A stretch of DNA of 9,215 bases from SAR86 cluster bacterium (lineage in GTDB: Bacteria > Pseudomonadota > Gammaproteobacteria > Pseudomonadales > Azotimanducaceae). Shown piece after piece: positions 1 to 5,639 of the stretch (position 1 is its first letter; each line of letters opens with the position of its first letter). Made by a program: the position numbers and the translations under genes. Below the pieces are notes generated by a model. That model made no database searches. It saw only the letters and a program-made list of their open reading frames with translations, and was not told the origin of the DNA. Location of the stretch: assembly GCA_013204195.1 (NCBI GenBank), contig JABMOJ010000051.1, forward strand, positions 1 through 9,215, in the 5' to 3' direction.

Positions 1-863
1 GTCCAGGGCAGGTTCGAATACGCAATTACGCGGCAGCGGTTAATCCTACAGATGTTGTTGGCAGAAACGGCATGCGCGCTGAAGCGCAGAAAAAAGACCC
101 ACCACCCTACGTGCCTGGAATGGATGCCGCGGGTATCGTCGACCAAGTTGGTGAAGGTGTCACAACGGGCATCAAAGTCGGCGATCGCGTCATGGCGATG
201 GTCGTGCCGGACGGCATCCATGGCGCTTATCGAGAACAAATCGTGCTAGATCAAAGAGCCGTTGTGCGCGCACCCGCGGGCACCTCTCACATTGAAGCCT
301 GCACGTTACCGATGAATGCCCTGACGGCTCGGCAGTCATTGGACTTGCTGGCACTCGAGCCAGGACAAACACTCGCCGTCACCGGCGGGCCTGGCGCTTA
401 CGGGGGTTACGTCATTCAGTTGGCCAAGGCTGATGGCTTAGTGGTCATTGCAGACTGCGCAGAATCGGATCGAAGCTTACTCCAGTCACTGGGTGCAGAT
501 ATCATCGTCAGTCGAGGCGACGGTTTTGCAGCCAAAATACGTGAACACTTTCCAGACGGCGTCGACGGTCTTGCGGATGGCGCCTTACTCAATGAACTTG
601 CTATTGATGCCGTAAAAGACGGTGGCAGCTTCACCGCTATTCGAGGCTTCAAGGGCGAACAACAAAGAGATATCAAATTCACCGCAACGTGGGTGACGCG
701 TTACGACGGCGCCTATGAAAAACTCGATAGACTAAGAGAACAGGTCGAACAGGGAGTATTAACCCTTCGGGTCGCTGATTCGGTAGCGCCTGAAGATGCC
801 GGCATCGCTCACGAAAAACTTGAGCGCGGTGGCACCCGTGGACGCATGGTAATCGCGTTTTAA
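1..863 (+). CDS. Zinc-free MDR-family alcohol dehydrogenase / quinone oxidoreductase (5' truncated by the window edge)
   Basis: This is the C-terminal 286 residues of a medium-chain dehydrogenase/reductase. The frame stays open to base 3. The residues read there (GQVRIRNYAAAVNPTD) are the usual N-terminal GroES-like segment of the family, so the ATG at 72 is internal and the true start lies off the left edge, perhaps 25-30 residues upstream. The GroES-like domain continues with PGMDAAGIVDQVGEGV and VGDRVMAM. The Rossmann nucleotide-binding loop is VTGGPGAYGGY (about bases 378-410), and the chain ends with the family's terminal H-x-x-L-E-x-G-G-x-R-G-x-M-V motif. The catalytic Cys/His zinc pattern and the four-Cys structural zinc lobe are absent, which points to a quinone-reductase-like NAD(P)H oxidoreductase rather than a zinc alcohol dehydrogenase. 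It is probably cytoplasmic. The substrate cannot be told from sequence. Confidence 0.85.
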   Translation, partial: PGQVRIRNYAAAVNPTDVVGRNGMRAEAQKKDPPPYVPGMDAAGIVDQVGEGVTTGIKVGDRVMAMVVPDGIHGAYREQIVLDQRAVVRAPAGTSHIEACTLPMNALTARQSLDLLALEPGQTLAVTGGPGAYGGYVIQLAKADGLVVIADCAESDRSLLQSLGADIIVSRGDGFAAKIREHFPDGVDGLADGALLNELAIDAVKDGGSFTAIRGFKGEQQRDIKFTATWVTRYDGAYEKLDRLREQVEQGVLTLRVADSVAPEDAGIAHEKLERGGTRGRMVIAF

Positions 864-931
864 GGTTTGAGCATTGAATGAACTTTCATTAGACTGCCGA
901 TCGTCTTACTCACAGAACAGCGAGAAAACCT

Positions 932-1465
932 ATGATTGCACTAAGAAAAGCCGGCGTTATTGGTCTGTGGTTATTGTTGATATTAGCCACCGCCATTGTT
1001 ACCGCAGCCATTAAGCAACGCTCTGCGGATGGTCCGAATCGGGGTTTTTCTGGCGGCGCGTTAGTCACAGGCGATCTTTATCGCGGCGTCGAGCCAGACT
1101 GGCGCTTTGTGAATGACATTGACACGCTCGAACTGCAATTGCTCAATCCAGAACAGTCTCGACGGATCTGGACCGCGTCTGTCGATGGTAAAATATACGT
1201 ATGGTCGGGATACATGAACAGCATGGTAGGCAAACTTTGGAAGAGTTGGCCAGCCCAAGCTGAGCAAGATGGTCGCGCCGTCGTGCGAATTGATGGCGTG
1301 CGTTATGAGCGTCAGTTGGTGCGCATTACCAGTGGCGCAGGACTCGAAGCATTGACCGCGCTATTAAACGAAAAGTACGGGTCGAAGGCGACGCCGGCAG
1401 CCATCGATTCCGGTGACCTGTGGATGTTTGAAGCCGCGCCAAGAACGCCAGAGGGAGCACAATAA
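932..1465 (+). CDS. Hypothetical membrane-anchored protein, 177 aa
   Basis: I do not recognise this gene with certainty. Residues about 8-27 (VIGLWLLLILATAIVTAAIK) form one hydrophobic segment after a short basic N-terminus. That is an N-in anchor or uncleaved signal, which would place the rest in the periplasm. The soluble part is Trp-rich. Its order of elements (a strand with RRIWTASVDGKIYVW, then W-K-S-W-P, then DGRAVVRIDGVRYER) loosely recalls the split beta-barrel of PNPOx/F420-dependent nitroreductase-like proteins. This is a pattern impression, not a family assignment. The start is the ATG 68 bp after the MDR gene, with only a weak purine-rich site (cgagaaa, 921-927) ahead of it. Its stop overlaps the start of a 42-aa ORF, suggesting a small two-gene unit. 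Coding is supported by an uninterrupted frame, the membrane segment and plausible composition. Confidence 0.7.
   Translation: MIALRKAGVIGLWLLLILATAIVTAAIKQRSADGPNRGFSGGALVTGDLYRGVEPDWRFVNDIDTLELQLLNPEQSRRIWTASVDGKIYVWSGYMNSMVGKLWKSWPAQAEQDGRAVVRIDGVRYERQLVRITSGAGLEALTALLNEKYGSKATPAAIDSGDLWMFEAAPRTPEGAQ
1451..1457 (+). promoter_or_regulatory. Strong Shine-Dalgarno site for the 42-aa ORF
   Basis: GAGGGAG lies inside the last codons of the 177-aa gene, 7 nt before the ATG at 1465 and 10 nt before the ATG at 1468. It is a better ribosome site than the one in front of the upstream gene. It supports translation of the otherwise easily missed small ORF and favours the 1465 start. Confidence 0.5.
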
Positions 1466-1593
1466 TGATGAATTTATATACACGTATCGCAGCGGTTGTC
1501 GCCGTAACCGCACTGAGCGTATGGTTCATACCCGGCGTTGATGACGCGGTTGAATTCTTTTTCCAAATTGTGGTTCTGATCGCTTCGAGCTAA
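1465..1593 (+). CDS. Small hydrophobic protein, 42 aa, translationally coupled
   Basis: A 42-codon ORF begins with an ATG that overlaps the TAA stop of the preceding gene (TAATG), 7 nt after GAGGGAG. The product starts MMNLYTRIAAVVAVTALSVW. It has one clear hydrophobic stretch at about residues 8-23, then a short polar turn with P-G-V-D-D, then a second hydrophobic stretch at about 32-40 (FFQIVVLIA). It would be a small inner-membrane protein with one or two spans. No known family is recognised. The overlap and the good ribosome site argue that it is co-translated with the 177-aa anchored protein and may be its partner. It could still be chance, because a short hydrophobic ORF is weak evidence alone. 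Confidence 0.5.
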   Translation: MMNLYTRIAAVVAVTALSVWFIPGVDDAVEFFFQIVVLIASS

Positions 1594-1778
1594 ACCCGTG
1601 GCAATCGAGGCTGCGCAGATCCTTATTGTTTGTTAATAGGTTATGCGCATGCCCAATATCCTGCGACGGTCTTTCAATATAGTACCTGTGGCCACTTTGC
1701 TTCATGACGTCGTCTTTCGGTATTGACCTACCCCATGACGAGGTAGCTCGAACACTCATTGCACACGAACAGCGAAGA

Positions 1779-1820
1779 CGCCGGGTAGTTATCGCCGGGT
1801 AATTATCGCCGGGAAATTAT
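1779..1820. repeat. 14-bp tandem repeat, 3 copies
   Basis: Three adjacent copies read CGCCGGGTAGTTAT, CGCCGGGTAATTAT and CGCCGGGAAATTAT. They differ at only a few positions (TAG/TAA/AAA). The array sits 38 bp from the separate 13-bp array and is non-coding. The unit alternates a GC-rich half with an AT-rich half. Function is unknown. It may be slippage-generated or a cluster of protein-binding sites. Confidence 0.9.
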
Positions 1821-1858
1821 CAAAGCCAACGCAACGACACCCACTGGCAGATCTGTTA

Positions 1859-1936
1859 CCCCGGCACCTTACCCCGGCACCTTACTCCGGCACCTTACTC
1901 CGGCACCTTACCCCTGCACCTTACTCCGACCCCATG
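1859..1936. repeat. 13-bp tandem repeat, about 6 copies
   Basis: Five units follow the pattern C-[CT]-C-C-[GT]-GCACCTTA: two CCCCGGCACCTTA, two CTCCGGCACCTTA and one CCCCTGCACCTTA. A diverged sixth unit, CTCCGACCCCATG, follows. The array ends one base before the stop codon of the minus-strand TPR gene, so it would be the first part of that transcript's 3' UTR. On the minus strand it is rich in GG and GGGG runs. The last unit shares ACTCCGACCCC (1923-1933) exactly with the array at 3845-3896. Confidence 0.92.
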
Positions 1937-1937
1937 A

Positions 1938-3668
1938 TTACAGTCTTGAGCCGGTCAGCTTGATATCTGACATTTGCCAGACCGTCTCGAACTTTCCATG
2001 AACTGTTGCAGCCTCGGAGGTCTTTCCTTGCGCATCAAGGGCCTGCGATAAGCCAAACAGTGACCAGCCATTGCGCGGATAGTCTGTCAGGTCTTGACGA
2101 TAAACCGCCTCGGCTTCGGCCGCCTGGCCATCCTTTAACAGCGCGTATCCCAGTGATTGACGCGTCGGGTAATACCAGAAAGGGGGCTCCGTGTAGGGTA
2201 GTCGATCCTGAAACGCCACGGCGTTCTTAAAGTCAGCAGCCGCACCGGCATAGTCCTGTTCAGCGAGCTTGATTTCACCCAATAACAAAGCATTCGCGAT
2301 ATCAAGCAGCAGGCTCGCAGGATAGTCGCGCTTGTCGAGGAAGATGACACTGACGGTGCTTTTGATCGGCTCGATAGCCGCCTGTTCAGCGCGGGCAGCC
2401 GCTAGATCCCCACGAGCCGCCAGTGCCACGCCCCGCGCATAGTGTCGAATCCCCTGCGAATAACTGAACTCTGCCGGTGGCTCAGGGGCCGCCATGATTT
2501 CGTCCCACTTGCCGAATCGTACATAGGACAACAAAGGAATCGTGCGGAAGAATTCAATAGTAGGGAATTGTTTAACCTGCTCAATATTGACGTTCTTGGC
2601 AACCTTGATTGCCGAATCAATGGAGAGTTGCGCCCTACCCTCCATAGTCGACGCGGCCCATAAGAAGTGGATATTATGAGGGTAATAGAGCGCTGGGTAA
2701 AAACCCTGGGCATTACACTGGGCAATGTAGACTTCGTCTACTCGAGCAGCTTCGATATTAGCTTTGGAGGCGTCGTGATACCGACCCACCCGCCAATAGA
2801 TATGGGCGGGCATGTGCACCAGGTGGCCGGCACCTGGCACCAACGTGGCCAAGCTGTCTGCGGCAGATTCAGCACGCTGCGGCGCGCTTGAGGCTTCCAC
2901 CGCGTGAATATATAGATGTAGGGCCAGGGGGTGTTTGGGTGCTGCGGCCAGAACACGCTCCAAGGCAGTGATCACTTTCACCGTCTCAGGCCGAGGGTCG
3001 CCGTTATCCTGCCAGTAGTTCCATGGCATAGTATTCATCACCGACTCGGCATACAGGGCAGCGGCATCCATATCCTCGGGATAAGCTGCGGCCAACTCGC
3101 CCATCGCCATGGCATATTCTTCATCCAGACCGTCGCGACTCAGTTCAATCTTGCCGTTGTATCGAGCCTGTAGGGCTTCAATATAGTTTTGCTCCGCGAT
3201 GCTGGCCGTGTCTTTCAGCGCGACCGCCGACTGCAGTGCAGCGAAGGCATTCACTCGCTCAGCCTCAGACATGATGACTTTGCCTTTACTCGTCACATTG
3301 ATATTGGGACCCGTGGCCAGCGCCTCGCCCCAGAAGCACATTGCGCACTGGGGATCCAGACGTTGGGCGGCCTTGAAGCTTCTGATGGACTCGGCATGAT
3401 TGAAGGCAAAGGCCAGCGTCAGGCCCTGGTCAAAATAACGTTGCGCACCGGGATCACTGGTTGTGATTCCATGGCGATGATCTCCCATGCCCTCAAACAA
3501 CGGGGCGCCAGCACGATCTATTAACGCCTGGTCTGGGTTGGCGGCCGTTGCGGTGGCATCGCTAACATTTTCTGCAATAGCAGCTGTTTCCATATTGCTG
3601 TTGCTACACCCGGCGAGGCCAAGGAGCAGTGTCGACAAGATAATCGGCAGGAGTTTGAAGTGATTCAT
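1938..3668 (-). CDS. TPR-repeat lipoprotein, about 576 aa, with conserved-looking His clusters
   Basis: This is a secreted TPR protein of a widespread bacterial family of unknown function. The N-terminus is a lipoprotein signal: M-N-H-F-K, a hydrophobic core, then lipobox L-A-G-C with lipidated Cys21. Ser22 at +2 suggests Lol sorting to the outer membrane. A low-complexity Ala/Thr linker follows to about residue 47. An N-terminal TPR-like unit (about 75-120) includes YFDQGLTLAFAFNHAESI and a C-x-x-C at 108/111 (CAMCFWGEA). The central region carries clustered His: HPLALHLYIHAVE (246/251/255), GHLVHMPAHIY (282/285/288) and YPHNIHFLW (331/334). C-terminal TPRs span about 460-560. I chose the ATG at 3668 over an in-frame GTG at 3674 because AAGG (3677-3680) is 8 nt from the ATG but only 2 from the GTG. 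The CxxC is not a haem motif, since Phe rather than His follows. The gene stands alone on this strand, divergent from the SDR gene. Confidence 0.85.
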   Translation of the reverse strand: MNHFKLLPIILSTLLLGLAGCSNSNMETAAIAENVSDATATAANPDQALIDRAGAPLFEGMGDHRHGITTSDPGAQRYFDQGLTLAFAFNHAESIRSFKAAQRLDPQCAMCFWGEALATGPNINVTSKGKVIMSEAERVNAFAALQSAVALKDTASIAEQNYIEALQARYNGKIELSRDGLDEEYAMAMGELAAAYPEDMDAAALYAESVMNTMPWNYWQDNGDPRPETVKVITALERVLAAAPKHPLALHLYIHAVEASSAPQRAESAADSLATLVPGAGHLVHMPAHIYWRVGRYHDASKANIEAARVDEVYIAQCNAQGFYPALYYPHNIHFLWAASTMEGRAQLSIDSAIKVAKNVNIEQVKQFPTIEFFRTIPLLSYVRFGKWDEIMAAPEPPAEFSYSQGIRHYARGVALAARGDLAAARAEQAAIEPIKSTVSVIFLDKRDYPASLLLDIANALLLGEIKLAEQDYAGAAADFKNAVAFQDRLPYTEPPFWYYPTRQSLGYALLKDGQAAEAEAVYRQDLTDYPRNGWSLFGLSQALDAQGKTSEAATVHGKFETVWQMSDIKLTGSRL

Positions 3669-3676
3669 AAGCACAA

Positions 3677-3680
3677 CCTT
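3677..3680 (-). promoter_or_regulatory. Ribosome binding site deciding the TPR lipoprotein start
   Basis: AAGG on the minus strand precedes GTGCTTATG. Its spacing is 8 nt to the ATG at 3668 and only 2 nt to the GTG at 3674, so the ATG is the likelier start. The choice removes two residues and leaves the lipoprotein signal unchanged. Confidence 0.45.
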
Positions 3681-3844
3681 AATTAGTATACAACGGTGAC
3701 CCTAACACCACACTTACCACAAAAGAACCACCACCACACCCTAAATATTTCTTATCTTGAAAGGCAATACCGTTCACAGAATATCGACTTCGAGTCTCTA
3801 TCAAACAAGTAAGGTACCTCCGCCGAACCCTATACTTTTCATTT

Positions 3845-3896
3845 CTCCGCGCCTGGCTTCGACCCCTGACTTCAACCCCTGACTCCGACCCCTGGA
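3845..3896. repeat. 13-bp tandem repeat, about 4 copies, related to the array at 1859-1936
   Basis: Three clear units (TTCGACCCCTGAC, TTCAACCCCTGAC, TCCGACCCCTGGA) follow a diverged one (CTCCGCGCCTGGC at 3845-3857). The period is 13 bp, as in the array beyond the other end of the TPR gene. The 11-mer ACTCCGACCCC at 3882-3892 is identical to 1923-1933 and in the same orientation. The minus strand reads as repeated GGGGTCGGAGT-like units. Such G-rich tracts recur in many gammaproteobacterial intergenic regions; I recall, without verification, that some accompany REP-associated transposase elements. No such transposase is in the window. Confidence 0.85.
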
Positions 3897-3959
3897 TTTC
3901 GACAAACTGTCCTCCTCCACTCCCTCATGCTAATGTGGCGGCCAGAGATCAATGCACGG

Positions 3960-3974
3960 GCGCCACTGGGGCGC
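3960..3974. other. Short perfect inverted repeat upstream of the SDR gene
   Basis: GCGCC-ACTGG-GGCGC has a 5-bp GC-only stem and a 5-nt loop, 32 bp before the SDR start codon. It could form a leader hairpin or a small operator. No T-run follows, so it is not an intrinsic terminator. A short stem like this can arise by chance. Confidence 0.3.
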
Positions 3975-4006
3975 AATCAACTCATACAACTCAAACGTGA
4001 ACTCCT

Positions 4007-5017
4007 ATGACTGAAAAAATACTAGTTACCGGCGCGTCAGGCTTCATCGGCAGCCACACAGTGATAGAGTTGCTAAATCATGGCTATGAGGTGCGCGGCA
4101 CCCTACGCAACCTGGACCGTGCTGAGCCGCTGCGGGCAATGTTTGCCAAACACACTGACAACATCGCGGCGCTGGAATTTGTTCAGGCAAGCTTGACCGA
4201 CGCCCACTGCTGGTTAGCCGCCATCGAAGGCTGCACCGGGGTATTTCACATTGCGTCGCCGGTGCCGGTGGAACAACCTGACAATGCTGACGAGATCATT
4301 GTGCCCGCCCGCGAAGGAACCTTGAATGTCCTCCAGGCCGCCAAGACCGCAGGCATCAAACGGGTCGTACTCACCTCATCGGTCGCCGCCGTATCCAGCG
4401 GTCAACAACATGCAGGAGAGCTCTTAACCGCAAACCACTGGACCGACTTGCAATCGCCTGGATTAACGCCCTACGTGATGAGTAAGACCATCGCCGAACG
4501 GGCAGCTTGGGATTTTGTTGCGCAAGACGGTCCTGAGCTCGTGACCGTCAACCCTGCGATGGTTCTCGGGCCTGCACTGGAATCTGATTACGGCTCATCA
4601 CTGGAAGTCTTGATCATCTTGCTGACGGGACAATTCCCCATGGTCCCGCAACTCGGTCTGGGCATCGTGGATGTGAGGGACGTCGCCAGCTTGCATCGAT
4701 TAGCTTATGAGCAACCTGAAGCCGCCGGTCAGCGGCTGATTGCCAGTAACGGCTTTCTCTGGTTCAAGGACATCGCGACGGTGCTGCGCCAGCACTTTCC
4801 CCAATATGACGCCAAACTGCCGCGGCGCGAATTGCCGAATTTTTTGGCCCGGCTCATGGCGCGCTTTAACAAACCCCTGGCCAGCCTTGTGAATGATCTT
4901 GGCAAGGTCAAACTTTATGACATCACCCCGGCACAGCAACTTGGCTGGCAACCCCGCAGCGCTGAAGAAGCGATTGTAGACGGCGCGCAAAGCCTCATCG
5001 ATGCCAAGGTCGTCTAA
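4007..5017 (+). CDS. NAD(P)-dependent epimerase/dehydratase-type SDR (aldehyde / dihydroflavonol-reductase-like), 336 aa
   Basis: This is an extended short-chain dehydrogenase/reductase. The N-terminal Rossmann motif TGASGFIG occupies residues 8-15. The second strand ends VRGTLRN, and Arg34 there is typical of NADP(H)-preferring dihydroflavonol-reductase-like members. The catalytic triad is visible as Ser124/125 (VLTSSVAAVS), Tyr156 and Lys160 (YVMSK). Further extended-SDR landmarks are HIASPV (about 81-86), NPAMVLGP (182-189) and VDVRDVA (221-227). The length matches the family. It should reduce an aldehyde or ketone to an alcohol, or the reverse, in the cytoplasm. The substrate cannot be predicted. 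The ATG at 4007 places the Rossmann motif correctly, but no good Shine-Dalgarno precedes it. It is transcribed towards the hydroxylase operon 133 bp downstream and may be part of the same catabolic programme; co-transcription is uncertain. Confidence 0.9.
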   Translation: MTEKILVTGASGFIGSHTVIELLNHGYEVRGTLRNLDRAEPLRAMFAKHTDNIAALEFVQASLTDAHCWLAAIEGCTGVFHIASPVPVEQPDNADEIIVPAREGTLNVLQAAKTAGIKRVVLTSSVAAVSSGQQHAGELLTANHWTDLQSPGLTPYVMSKTIAERAAWDFVAQDGPELVTVNPAMVLGPALESDYGSSLEVLIILLTGQFPMVPQLGLGIVDVRDVASLHRLAYEQPEAAGQRLIASNGFLWFKDIATVLRQHFPQYDAKLPRRELPNFLARLMARFNKPLASLVNDLGKVKLYDITPAQQLGWQPRSAEEAIVDGAQSLIDAKVV

Positions 5018-5150
5018 GTCAAATTTTGGACGAGTTCACAGATAATTAGCTGCATACGAACTTCAATCTAGGCAGTCGAAGCAAAATACGTAAACTGATT
5101 CTTTTTTATCTCGCAGTAGTCTCATCAAAATTTAACGGAGCGATCAATTG

Positions 5151-5639
5151 ATGATCGAGTTCATACTCAACGGCAAGACTGTCAGCACTGACGATGACCC
5201 GAGCACCCCCCTGCTTTGGGTAGTCAGGGATACATTTAAACTCAAGGGGTCCAAGTTTGGCTGCGGCGCGGGCTTATGTGGCGCTTGCACGATGCACATT
5301 GATGATGAGGCCATGCGAACCTGCATCCTGCCAATCAGCGCGGTCGCCGGCCGCCAAGTGACCACCATCGAAGGGCTTGGCACACTGGATGATATGCATC
5401 CATTACAAACCGCGTGGGTGGACGCCAGCGTACCCCAATGTGGTTACTGCCAGTCTGGGCAAATCATGGCGGCGGCCTCGCTACTGAAGCACAATCCCAA
5501 CCCAACAGAAGCCGATGTCGATGCTGCCATGTCGGGCAACATTTGCCGCTGTGGGTGCTACGTACGAATCAAGGGTACTATCCTGAGCGTGGCGCAGCAG
5601 AACCTTGCCTACAATGCAGCACAGGAGCAAAAGGCATGA
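5151..5639 (+). CDS. iorA: 2Fe-2S small subunit of a molybdenum hydroxylase (IorA / CoxS type), 162 aa
   Basis: This subunit of a xanthine-oxidase-family enzyme passes electrons from the molybdenum centre through two 2Fe-2S clusters. The N-terminal plant-ferredoxin-type domain has Cys38, Cys43, Cys46 and Cys58 (FGCGAGLCGACTMHIDD, then RTC). The C-terminal helical domain has Cys97 and Cys100 (QCGYCQSGQ) and Cys132 and Cys134 (GNICRCGCY). Gln96 sits where the family contacts the molybdopterin cytosine dinucleotide cofactor. Cys136 is an extra cysteine in the C-x-C-G-x-Y motif, where Thr is more common. The ATG at 5151 is preferred over an in-frame TTG at 5148; GGAG (5137-5140) lies 10 nt upstream. 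There is no signal peptide, so it must fold in the cytoplasm and be exported with the Tat-targeted large subunit. Its stop overlaps the large-subunit start by 4 bp. The symbol reflects family resemblance to isoquinoline 1-oxidoreductase; substrate is not implied. Confidence 0.93.
   Translation: MIEFILNGKTVSTDDDPSTPLLWVVRDTFKLKGSKFGCGAGLCGACTMHIDDEAMRTCILPISAVAGRQVTTIEGLGTLDDMHPLQTAWVDASVPQCGYCQSGQIMAAASLLKHNPNPTEADVDAAMSGNICRCGCYVRIKGTILSVAQQNLAYNAAQEQKA
5624..5627 (+). promoter_or_regulatory. Ribosome binding site deciding the IorB-type subunit start
   Basis: GGAG lies 8 nt before the ATG at 5636, within the last codons of the small subunit. The alternative in-frame ATG at 5651 has no comparable site. 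This supports the 4-bp ATGA overlap start and a coupled, roughly equimolar synthesis of the two subunits. Confidence 0.6.

Larger units (their letters stand above)
1594..1937. other. Non-coding region between convergent genes, carrying two tandem arrays
   Basis: This 344-bp stretch lies between the end of the 42-aa ORF and the stop codon of the minus-strand TPR gene. Bases 1594-1778 show no convincing gene; a short minus-strand open frame over 1526-1759 has no family-like features and overlaps the 42-aa ORF. Bases 1779-1820 hold a 14-bp triplicate and 1859-1936 a 13-bp array, described separately. I found no hairpin followed by a T-run in either direction, so neither converging unit has a recognisable intrinsic terminator. 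Confidence 0.7.
3669..4006. other. Divergent intergenic region between the TPR lipoprotein and SDR genes
   Basis: This 338-bp stretch must hold the promoters of both divergent genes. The left half (about 3681-3840) is more AT-rich than the flanking genes. TATACT hexamers occur on the minus strand (3690-3685) and the plus strand (3831-3836), but neither has a convincing -35 element. The minus one would place the transcript start on top of the ribosome site. If the plus one is used, the 13-bp array at 3845-3896 would lie in the leader RNA of the SDR gene. A small perfect inverted repeat sits at 3960-3974. No ORF of interest is present. Confidence 0.6.

Noticed and set aside
1526..1759. 77-codon minus-strand open frame in the intergenic region
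   Set aside because: It overlaps the 42-aa ORF, has no recognisable motif or membrane segment, and its composition does not look protein-like.
1779..1936. Tandem arrays as a CRISPR array
   Set aside because: Units of 13-14 bp are directly adjacent with no unique spacers, and no cas genes are present.
3348..3608. CxxC at residues 108/111 of the TPR lipoprotein as a c-type haem site
   Set aside because: The residue after the second Cys is Phe, not His, so the CxxCH haem-binding motif is absent.
3685..3690. TATACT on the minus strand as the -10 of the TPR lipoprotein promoter
   Set aside because: No -35 element at 16-18 bp, and the implied start site would fall on the ribosome binding site.
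5084..5107. T-run (5101-5107) with possible upstream stem as a terminator between the SDR and iorA
   Set aside because: Only a 4-bp CAGT/ACTG pairing with a long loop is available, which is not a credible intrinsic terminator.
5414..5635. Upstream in-frame extension of the molybdenum-subunit gene over the small-subunit gene
   Set aside because: The extension is a shadow of the FeS subunit. The Tat signal and the GGAG at 5624-5627 place the start at 5636.
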